IMG/VR virus record: IMGVR_UViG_3300028393_000312
Coordinates: 1 to 24,992 of that record
DNA: 24,992 nucleotides
Reading direction: 5' to 3' (one strand)
Source of the DNA: a virus
Shown here: one piece after another, positions 14,549-20,418 of the stretch
How the letters are laid out: each line of letters begins with the position of its first letter
Numbering within the stretch: position 1 is the stretch's first letter
Position numbers and translations under genes: made by a program
The notes under the pieces: model-generated
Seen by the model: the letters and a program-made list of their open reading frames with translations, nothing else
Told to the model about the DNA's origin: nothing
Databases searched by the model: none

Positions 14549-14862
14549 TGGAAGATACAACAGCAGTTCCACAGGTCCCAGCTAGAGTTGCAGCTCTTCG
14601 TGAAGCTGCGCTACTTATTAACGGCGATAGAGACGCGCAGTACGGAAGCCCTAAGGACAACTTTAATCGCATTGCGCGTATCTGGTCTGTCATTCTTGGT
14701 ATAGATATAACAGAGGAAGACGTTGCGATGTGCATGGCTGGACTTAAGATGGCACGGTACGCATCTAAGTCTGGATTCCAACCTGATACCTGGGTAGATA
14801 TTGCAGGATACGCCGGATGCGGATACGAAGTAGGGCAACTGCTCGCACAAAAAGCTGAGTAA
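14548..14862 (+). CDS. DUF6378-type phage protein
   Basis: A 104-residue protein containing the motif LINGDRDAQYGSPKDNF (about residues 23-39), followed by a helical region with Trp, Met and Arg (ARIWSVILG, MCMAGLKMARYA). This is the hallmark of a small domain (DUF6378) common in phages of Actinobacteria and other bacteria. Its biochemical role is not established; its usual place beside nucleotide or DNA-modification genes suggests a link to nucleotide handling. It ends just before a 19-bp palindrome. Confidence 0.7.
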   Translation: MEDTTAVPQVPARVAALREAALLINGDRDAQYGSPKDNFNRIARIWSVILGIDITEEDVAMCMAGLKMARYASKSGFQPDTWVDIAGYAGCGYEVGQLLAQKAE

Positions 14863-14864
14863 TC

Positions 14865-14883
14865 ATGACCCATAGTGGGTCAT
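14865..14883. repeat. 19-bp palindrome between genes
   Basis: ATGACCCA, three bases TAG, then TGGGTCAT form a perfect 8-bp inverted repeat three bases after the stop of the DUF6378 gene. No T-run follows. It could be a protein-binding operator or a tailless terminator upstream of the methyltransferase gene. Confidence 0.6.
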
Positions 14884-14937
14884 ACTGCACTAACGCGGTA
14901 TACAGTCCATCTATACGAAACTATGGAGGACTTACCT

Positions 14938-16185
14938 ATGTCGCAACCTACCTTTATTGACTGTAATGGTCTTGCTGGATTCTTAAGTCTTGGCCTTGTG
15001 CAGGCAGGAATGGAAATGAAAACTCGCACAGGAACACTTAACTTTGGAAACCCTCTAGCTGAGGCAAACCGTAAGTATCTTGGCAATACGTGGAACAGTT
15101 ACTTCTCAGATGACGCTGATGAATGGCCAAAGTCTAAGGTAGACGTAGTCGCAGGCTGCCCTCCTTGTTCAGGCTGGTCCGTCTGGTCTGGACCCGCTAA
15201 TCGCGGTGAAGACTCTGCAGCACATGAACACACACGCGCATTCATGAGATACGCAGGACGAGTCAAGCCAAAGATGATTGTGTTTGAGTGCGTTCAACAG
15301 GCATACACACAAGGACGCGGTGTTATGAACAAGTACCGAGAGATGGTCGAAGATGTCTCTGGAAAGAAGTACGACCTATACCACGTTAAGCAAAACAACT
15401 TGCTTCTTGGTGGATTCTCGTATCGTCCACGCTACTTCTGGGTAGCTGTAGAAAAAGGTATGAAGTTTGGAATTAGCGTGCAGCAGCCAACTGAGCTTCC
15501 ACGCATCATGGACATTATTGGTGATCTTGCAAAGCTTCCACAGTCATGGGATAAGCAAAAATACGTTGAAGAGCCTTCCCGCTGGGTGTCGCATCTTAAA
15601 TCACCAGATGGAATGGTTAACGGTCACGTAGGAAAAACAAACATTCACGCTCAACGTATTGAAGAGATATTTGACATCATTGGAAATGACGGCTGGCCTG
15701 GAAACGGAGATCTTGGTGGAGCCATCAAGAAAGCCGTAGAGATGAACAACGGAGAGTTTCCACAAAAGTGGTTAGACATATCTGAGAGAGTTCTTCGTAA
15801 GAACTACAAGCTTGGATTTTCTCAACCGTACCGCTGGAAGGAAGATCACTGGTGCAACGTTCTTACAGGATCTGCACTAGACCACGTAGTTCACCCAACT
15901 GAACCTCGTCTTATCACGCACAGAGAGTCCGCGCGTATGCAAGGCTTGCCTGATGACTTTGATATTGAAGGCGCTAAGGAGTACTCGTCTCTTGCTGCAG
16001 TATGGGGCAAGGCTGTCCCAGTACAAGCTGCTAAATGGTTAGGAGACGCTATGGTTGCCTCTCTAAGCGGCCAACCTGATACTAACCAAGGTGAACTAAT
16101 AGGAGATAGAGAGTGGCTTCTAGACATGGATAAAGGGTTCTCTAGACAGGCGGCAAAAAAGAAGTGGTACGCCGATGTCAGCTAA
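14938..16185 (+). CDS. DNA (cytosine-5) methyltransferase
   Basis: A 415-residue SAM-dependent C5-cytosine methyltransferase. Motif I is FIDCNGLAGFLSLGL (6-20), motif IV GCPPCSGWS with catalytic Cys77, motif VI FECVQ (116-120), where the usual Glu-Asn-Val is Glu-Cys-Val, and motif VIII RPRYFWVAV (163-171). The late motifs are HRESARMQGLPDDF and GKAVPVQAAKWLG. The target recognition region lies between motifs VIII and IX. ATG 14938 is preferred because GGAGGA at 14925-14930 precedes it; the frame is open back to 14875 without a better site. It may protect the phage genome from host restriction or mark specific sites in addition to any hydroxymethylation. No cognate endonuclease is adjacent. 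Confidence 0.85.
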   Translation: MSQPTFIDCNGLAGFLSLGLVQAGMEMKTRTGTLNFGNPLAEANRKYLGNTWNSYFSDDADEWPKSKVDVVAGCPPCSGWSVWSGPANRGEDSAAHEHTRAFMRYAGRVKPKMIVFECVQQAYTQGRGVMNKYREMVEDVSGKKYDLYHVKQNNLLLGGFSYRPRYFWVAVEKGMKFGISVQQPTELPRIMDIIGDLAKLPQSWDKQKYVEEPSRWVSHLKSPDGMVNGHVGKTNIHAQRIEEIFDIIGNDGWPGNGDLGGAIKKAVEMNNGEFPQKWLDISERVLRKNYKLGFSQPYRWKEDHWCNVLTGSALDHVVHPTEPRLITHRESARMQGLPDDFDIEGAKEYSSLAAVWGKAVPVQAAKWLGDAMVASLSGQPDTNQGELIGDREWLLDMDKGFSRQAAKKKWYADVS

Positions 16186-16459
16186 GGATGACTTTGAAGA
16201 AGAGAACATATACCCCCAGTGTGAGCAGTGTTACATCAAGGAAAACAGTAAGTGGGAGCCGGAAGGCGTAGGATCAGACGGAAGTCTTATATCCACGCTT
16301 GTTGCGGTAGCAATACCAACTCGGTTAGATCCGGGGCAGATCAACGTTTGCTCAACCTGCGGTGAAATTACGATAGCTGGAATCTTTGTAGATCTTGATG
16401 AGGAAGAGGTTAAGTACGACGAAGGCCCTCTAGGCAGCCTTGAGGACTACGACGAGTAA
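16175..16459 (+). CDS. Acidic zinc-ribbon protein, 94 aa
   Basis: A 94-residue acidic protein with two Cys-x-x-Cys pairs, CEQC near residue 16 and CSTC near residue 59, as in a zinc ribbon. They flank a beta-rich segment (SLISTLVAVAIPTRLDPGQI). The C-terminus is Asp/Glu/Tyr-rich. The ATG overlaps the methyltransferase stop by 11 nt. The family is unknown; nucleic-acid or protein binding would be usual for the fold. It ends just before a consensus extended -10 element. Confidence 0.6.
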   Translation: MSAKDDFEEENIYPQCEQCYIKENSKWEPEGVGSDGSLISTLVAVAIPTRLDPGQINVCSTCGEITIAGIFVDLDEEEVKYDEGPLGSLEDYDE

Positions 16460-16461
16460 CC

Positions 16462-16470
16462 TGATATAAT
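16462..16470 (+). promoter_or_regulatory. Extended -10 promoter
   Basis: TGATATAAT, an exact TGnTATAAT, lies 25 nt before the ATG at 16496. Transcription would start near 16477. No -35 is evident. An ATG at 16477 would open only a 14-codon frame. Confidence 0.55.
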
Positions 16471-16495
16471 TTACTTATGACGAAACGACACAAAC

Positions 16496-17023
16496 ATGCA
16501 AACCTTTATATTTCAAACTGACTCCTTTGAGCGCATCGCCGCGGAGTTAGATAACAAGCGTCTTCATAAGCAGACCCTTGAGGGCTGGCAACTTCTTCTT
16601 GCCGTGACAAAGCTAGGACCTGATGGAAATTACCGTGACCCTAAAGGCTGGGCAAATCACCCGGCTGCAAATATGTGGCGCGGGCACGAAACCTTGCTAG
16701 TCTCATATCTATCTGCCACATACTTCGAGTGGCGTAAGCGTGGGTACAAATCTACAATGCTTCCTAAGATCTACTCGACGTATGACCTAGCGATAGATCG
16801 CGGATTGATATCACCTGATATCACCATGCCTTGGTGGATGGAAAATAAAAGAAAGTTTGAACAGCTTGCGTCTACCCACAGGGTAGCTCTTCTTCGTAAG
16901 GACTACACCTGGTACTCCCAGTTTGGCTGGGCAGAGGACACCGGAACTCGTCCTCCCTACTACCAGTACCTATGGCCAGACGTAAACGGCAACCTGTGCC
17001 TAGGGACATACAATAATCTATAA
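16496..17023 (+). CDS. Pyrimidine dimer DNA glycosylase family protein (T4 endonuclease V-like)
   Basis: A 175-residue protein matching the Pyr_excise family pattern: MQTF at the N-terminus, a central LDNKRLHKQTLEGWQLL (about 18-34), then GWANHPAANMWRGHE and YFEWRKRGYKST, and a C-terminal YTWYSQFGW comparable to the WYKYYG end of T4 DenV. T4 DenV is a glycosylase/AP lyase that excises UV-induced thymine dimers using its N-terminal amino group. Whether this more distant subgroup has that activity cannot be told. There is no clear Shine-Dalgarno before ATG 16496. It has its own promoter and stands outside the coupled operons, so it may be regulated separately. Confidence 0.75.
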   Translation: MQTFIFQTDSFERIAAELDNKRLHKQTLEGWQLLLAVTKLGPDGNYRDPKGWANHPAANMWRGHETLLVSYLSATYFEWRKRGYKSTMLPKIYSTYDLAIDRGLISPDITMPWWMENKRKFEQLASTHRVALLRKDYTWYSQFGWAEDTGTRPPYYQYLWPDVNGNLCLGTYNNL

Positions 17024-17161
17024 ATAGGTTACTTTGGCATAAAGTACAGGCGCTCAGATGACATTAGAGACACTTTCACGCCTAGGTCCATATGGTTTTA
17101 TAGGTCTCTAAAATAACAAAAAGAAACACCCGTGTAGGCTACCTTTTCTGGAGTCTCAAGA
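17024..17161 (+). other. Structured non-coding stretch
   Basis: This gap holds several inverted repeats: TACTTT/AAAGTA (17030-17035 and 17041-17046), AGGCG/CGCCT (17048-17052 and 17079-17083), TAGAGAC/GTCTCTA (17065-17071 and 17104-17110), and CCTA...TAGG around the palindrome CCATATGG. I see no tRNA arms and no long open frame. It could be a small RNA, a terminator region, or a leader/operator for the genes that follow. Confidence 0.4.
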
Positions 17162-17167
17162 TACAAT
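17162..17167 (+). promoter_or_regulatory. Candidate -10 element, possibly giving a leaderless transcript
   Basis: TACAAT ends 6 nt before the ATG at 17174, so transcription would begin at or next to the start codon. No ribosome binding site is visible. Leaderless mRNAs are common in Actinobacteria, which makes the arrangement plausible. Confidence 0.35.
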
Positions 17168-17173
17168 GTACCT

Positions 17174-17509
17174 ATGAGAGACTCGCGTATTGGCGAAACA
17201 CTATGGAGTGAATGGTCTGGTGAAGGCTTTGAGCCTACCAGCCAAGATGCTCTTGTGTTCTTCACGGAAGATCACGTTGATATTGAAAACGAGACTGTCA
17301 GACGTGCGCTAGCCTCTGCACTTCAACGCGATGGATCTTCAATCTCCCTTGGTAATGGGTACAGCGCTATTGAATCTGCCACTGTTTCTCACGGGTACGC
17401 TGGTGAAGTAGATGAGGCAATCTACTTTACAATGTGCAATGAAGACGGAGAAACACGTGACGGAGATTACGTAGACAGAGTTATTCCTATTACCTGGGTG
17501 GAGATCTAA
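17174..17509 (+). CDS. Hypothetical acidic protein, 111 aa
   Basis: A 111-residue acidic protein with no recognised motif. It looks like a compact alpha/beta protein: an N-terminal helix-rich part with Trp residues (ETLWSEWSGEGFEP), a central helix (VRRALASALQRDG) and beta strands to the end (AIYFTMCNED, RVIPITWVEI). The start has no ribosome site and lies immediately after a -10-like box, so it may be read from a leaderless transcript. Its stop abuts the GTG of the WhiB-like gene with no gap, suggesting joint expression. Confidence 0.5.
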   Translation: MRDSRIGETLWSEWSGEGFEPTSQDALVFFTEDHVDIENETVRRALASALQRDGSSISLGNGYSAIESATVSHGYAGEVDEAIYFTMCNEDGETRDGDYVDRVIPITWVEI

Positions 17510-18076
17510 GTGGCACGTGGCGAAACAGACTTAAGTTGGCAGAAGGAAGCAATCTGCGCGTTACCGGAGAATGAAAAGATAAGAGACTTCTTTTTCTCAA
17601 CGGAACCAACAGAGAAGTATCAAGCAAAGAATCTTTGTTTCCTGTGCCCTGCGCGACAAGGTTGCTTAAAGTGGGCTCTTGAACATCGACAGATCTGGGG
17701 AATCTGGGGAGGCAAGGACGAAGGTGAAATTCGTCGCGCACTCTCAGTCTCAGGCGCAGGACAAGAAACTCGTCGTCGTCGTTTTCCTCAGTGCCCTTAC
17801 TGCAACGCTCGTCCGTCTAAGTTAGAATCCTTAGTTGTTGATTCTCCAAACGGAGGACGTTGGGCAACTATGCGTGTGGTTCACTGCACATCGTGTGACT
17901 TCACATGGCGCTCACGAACAAGTGCAAACGCTGTTGATGCCTATCACGTTGAACGAGCTGAGAAGCTTGTTAAGGCTGAGAAGGAAAAGGCTAAGAAGTT
18001 GGAGAGGCAGCTAAAGCGTAAAATGAAAGATTCTGAGCGAGCCGCGCGTCGTCAGGCTGCAATTCCAAAGCGATAG
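17510..18076 (+). CDS. WhiB-family transcription regulator with extra zinc ribbon and basic tail
   Basis: A 188-residue protein. Residues 8-70 are a WhiB domain: Cys16, then Cys43-x-x-Cys46 and Cys52, the four ligands of a [4Fe-4S] cluster. They are followed by the family signature GIWGG (64-68). Typical WhiB proteins are about 80-140 residues. Here a second domain adds a zinc ribbon (Cys95, Cys98, Cys126, Cys129) and a long basic, probably coiled-coil tail (from about 148) rich in Lys, Glu and Arg. WhiB proteins bind the host sigma factor and alter promoter choice. A phage copy could redirect host RNA polymerase or block host WhiB function. GTG start at 17510. The last 86 nt overlap the gene on the other strand. 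Confidence 0.85.
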   Translation: MARGETDLSWQKEAICALPENEKIRDFFFSTEPTEKYQAKNLCFLCPARQGCLKWALEHRQIWGIWGGKDEGEIRRALSVSGAGQETRRRRFPQCPYCNARPSKLESLVVDSPNGGRWATMRVVHCTSCDFTWRSRTSANAVDAYHVERAEKLVKAEKEKAKKLERQLKRKMKDSERAARRQAAIPKR

Positions 18077-19088
18077 CACCATACTCTTTTGCCTTATCAA
18101 ACTTTCCAAGTCTAAACGCAGAGATTGCAGCGTAGTCATACGGTGCATGACCCCAAGCCTCAGGTTCACAAAGATACTCTAGAGGTTTCTCTGTAATCGC
18201 AATAGCGTCTTCAGCAGACTTTAAGCACTCTTCCCACTTTTCAGCTATGTAGAAGTGTTTTGCAAGATCTACGTGAGGTTCGCGTCGACCGGGCGCTTCC
18301 TCTATCGCGCGATTAAACCAGTATGCTGCCTTATCGTGTTCAATTTCTCCGTCACTCATAAGTATCTCCGTTATCTTTCCTAGGTAACGCATCGAGGCCG
18401 CGCGTTCTGCATCCCAGGTAGCTGTTGGCAAGCTTAGGTGACGCTTAAACTCTTCCATAGCTTGCTTGTATTGAGCATGAAAGTATAGCTCACGTGCGTA
18501 GTAAAATACGTTTCTATCACTTGTTGGATCCTCCTGCACAGACATTGCAAGAAGTGGTAGGTACTGCGCTCGGCTTTTTGTTGAGTCTGGATGATGATGA
18601 GTCTCTAGTCCTTCAAGCCAGCCAGATGTTTCATTCATACCATAGGCATAAAGACACTCGTGAACAGGATGGCGCCAACGATAGTTCTTACGTGTATGAA
18701 TATGGTCATAGCTAAACTCTAGTCCGGGAGTTCCATCATCGTTCCACGACCAGACGTGCTTGTACTTAGGGCGAGTCCACCCGTTGTCAGCTGCAACCTG
18801 TAGAGCCTCACGCCAGTTAGGTGTGATGATCTCATCCATATCAAGAGAGATGCAGTAGTCAATGTCGATAGGAAGAAGCGCCAATGCAGCGTTGCGTGCA
18901 TCATCAAAACGCCAAGGAGAGATCTTTACTACCTCTACGTTGATGCCAAGACTTTTGGCAAGCTCTACCGTCTTATCAGTTGAGCCGGTGTCTGCAATCA
19001 TTAGATAGTCTGCGTCCTTAGCGGACTCATACCAGCGCTCAACAAACTGTTCCTCATTGAGGGCTATCGTGTAGATTGCTACCTTCAT
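17991..19088 (-). CDS. Family 2 glycosyltransferase with TPR repeats
   Basis: A 365-residue protein. Residues 1-100 form a GT-A domain: MKVAIYTIALNEE, the UDP-sugar strand IADTGSTDKT (31-40), WRFDDARN, and the metal-binding SLDMDE (80-85). About residue 110 to 175 completes the acceptor domain (RWRHPVHEC, THHHPDST). The rest consists of helical TPR-like units (RELYFHAQYKQAMEEFKRHL; AAISAFRLGKFDKAKEYGAI). The arrangement is known from bacterial and phage glycosyltransferases that decorate cell surface or protein acceptors. It lies beside tail-fibre genes on the same strand, so fibre glycosylation is one option and DNA modification another. Its 3' end overlaps the WhiB-like gene by 86 nt, antisense. 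Confidence 0.85.
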   Translation of the reverse strand: MKVAIYTIALNEEQFVERWYESAKDADYLMIADTGSTDKTVELAKSLGINVEVVKISPWRFDDARNAALALLPIDIDYCISLDMDEIITPNWREALQVAADNGWTRPKYKHVWSWNDDGTPGLEFSYDHIHTRKNYRWRHPVHECLYAYGMNETSGWLEGLETHHHPDSTKSRAQYLPLLAMSVQEDPTSDRNVFYYARELYFHAQYKQAMEEFKRHLSLPTATWDAERAASMRYLGKITEILMSDGEIEHDKAAYWFNRAIEEAPGRREPHVDLAKHFYIAEKWEECLKSAEDAIAITEKPLEYLCEPEAWGHAPYDYAAISAFRLGKFDKAKEYGAIALELQPDDARLAQNLSFYALAASPTS

Positions 19089-19129
19089 TTTTCTCTCCCG
19101 GTCGTTTCGTTATGTGTGTTTAATGTATC

Positions 19130-19717
19130 CTATAAGTCTCTATAAAAGAATTTAATGTTATCAAAATATCCACCGCCAGTTCCTGCGCCGTCTCCGTGAA
19201 CTGCGATGTAGTTTCCATTTGATACAAAACCAATCATTGAACCCTGCCATACATCATTGAGGTACCACTCGATGTCTGTTCCAGTCTTATCTATGGTGAT
19301 TCTTACGTTATACCAAACACCCGTCGTAACTAAACCTTGCGAGACAGTAGGATACGAAGGTGCATCCCAGCTTGTCCAGCTTCTTGTCGCGGCAAAACCC
19401 GAGTAGCTTGCAGTACGTCCATCAAAACGAATCATCTGTCCTCTGCCGTTTATATCGCATCCAAAATAAAAGTTAGCTAGTGGAGCGCCGCTTTCAATAA
19501 GCTTAATGTCAAATGACACGGTCTTGCCAAGACAGGACTGCGTTACGTTTGTGTACGCATATTGTCCGCCTTGCGCCACTATGGCAGGGCCAGGGCGTCC
19601 TTGTAGAACCGTTGTAGTTACACTAGTTGTGCTTGTCCAGCCAGATAAGGTAGAGGCGTCCTTAAAGTAGAACGGTCTGGTGCTTACCGCCGAAGAGATA
19701 GCTCCAATAACTTGCAT
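19130..19717 (-). CDS. Lectin-like (concanavalin A/LamG fold) tail protein
   Basis: A 195-residue protein. I take the ATG at 19717, which overlaps the upstream stop as TAATG, with GGGAGA upstream; the frame is open 10 codons further but inside the upstream gene. The sequence looks like a jelly-roll lectin/glucanase fold: FYFKDASTLSGW, VSFDIKLIESG, FYFGCDINGRG, WYNVRITIDKTGTDIEWYLN and FDNIKFFYRD at the end. Such domains bind carbohydrate and occur at the tips of phage fibres. It lies directly after the collagen-like fibre gene and is probably part of the same receptor-binding structure. Confidence 0.65.
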   Translation of the reverse strand: MQVIGAISSAVSTRPFYFKDASTLSGWTSTTSVTTTVLQGRPGPAIVAQGGQYAYTNVTQSCLGKTVSFDIKLIESGAPLANFYFGCDINGRGQMIRFDGRTASYSGFAATRSWTSWDAPSYPTVSQGLVTTGVWYNVRITIDKTGTDIEWYLNDVWQGSMIGFVSNGNYIAVHGDGAGTGGGYFDNIKFFYRDL

Positions 19718-20352
19718 TAGACTACTAAGTCTCCCGCGGCTACCCACGTGTTAGGTGACAGCTTAACGAGAGTTGCCATTGAGTACTGAGCTCTAAACGC
19801 AAGACCAGGCGTAGAGTAGATCGTTACGCCGGCAACCGGTGTGATCTTTGCTCCGCCAGAAGATTGAATAAAGAAGTTAACCTGCGAGCCAACTGCCATG
19901 TTTACAACTGAGTCAAGAGCGACGTTCAATGTTACAAAGACATTTGATACTGGGTTAACTACGATAAGCTTAGATATGTCCGTTACCTGTAGTGTGTAAG
20001 ACGAGTTAGTCACTGTGTTAATTGGAAGCGTAGGATCTGCGTATCCAACTGGTCCCTGTGCGCCAGTAGCACCCGTAGGTCCAGTTACTCCCTGTGAGCC
20101 GGTAGCGCCAGTTGCTCCTGTAGCTCCAGTAACGCTTGGCCCTGTTGAACCTGCGATTCCAGGTGATCCACGAAAGCCGGTTGGACCCGTAGGACCGGTA
20201 GCTCCGTTAGACCCAGATGCCCCTGTAGGACCTGACTGTAGATACGTCGCGTAATCTGTTGCAACCCAACTGATGCCGTTCCAAGACCAAGCACGACCAG
20301 ACGCTGTGTATTTTTGACCAACGGTAGGACCGGTTGGAAAGGTAACTGCCAT
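19717..20352 (-). CDS. Collagen-like phage tail fibre protein
   Basis: A 211-residue protein. The N-terminal 35 residues ([20 protein letters not shown], then WNGISWVA) match the short module that starts many phage fibre proteins. Residues 41-103 are Gly-X-Y repeats rich in GPT, GAT and GPQ-like triplets with an interruption near residue 71, as in a collagen triple helix; phage versions form trimeric stalks. Residues 104-211 are a beta-rich head ending [18 protein letters not shown] and a good promoter candidate lie upstream. The stop overlaps the lectin-like gene's ATG, so stalk and tip are co-translated. Confidence 0.8.
   Translation of the reverse strand: MAVTFPTGPTVGQKYTASGRAWSWNGISWVATDYATYLQSGPTGASGSNGATGPTGPTGFRGSPGIAGSTGPSVTGATGATGATGSQGVTGPTGATGAQGPVGYADPTLPINTVTNSSYTLQVTDISKLIVVNPVSNVFVTLNVALDSVVNMAVGSQVNFFIQSSGGAKITPVAGVTIYSTPGLAFRAQYSMATLVKLSPNTWVAAGDLVV
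20044..20232 (-). repeat. Collagen-like Gly-X-Y coding repeat
   Basis: Imperfect 9-nt repeats encoding Gly-Pro-Thr and Gly-Ala-Thr triplets over about 63 residues of the fibre protein. Such repeats readily change length by slippage or recombination, which would alter stalk length. Confidence 0.75.
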
Positions 20353-20390
20353 TTCCTGTCCTTTCTAATGCTTACAGACGAATAAACCTA

Positions 20391-20418
20391 TTTATACTTT
20401 TCTTAAACTATACTGCAA
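20391..20418 (-). promoter_or_regulatory. Candidate promoter for the fibre/lectin genes
   Basis: On the minus strand TTGCAG (20413-20418) lies 16 nt before TATAAA (20391-20396), with the context GTATAAATA also seen at 7030-7038. It is about 39 nt upstream of the fibre gene's ATG. The -35 lies in the 3' end of the upstream tail gene. Confidence 0.45.

Noticed and set aside
14875-14937. Longer start for the methyltransferase
   Set aside because: ATG 14875 lies within the palindrome and lacks a ribosome site. ATG 14938 has GGAGGA 7 nt upstream and begins just before motif I.
17024-17173. tRNA gene in the structured gap
   Set aside because: Neither strand shows a TΨC-loop GGTTCRA-type sequence or a cloverleaf-compatible set of arms.
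20015-20254. Plus-strand Pro/Val-rich 79-codon frame
   Set aside because: It is antisense to the collagen-like Gly-X-Y repeat, which explains its periodic Pro residues.
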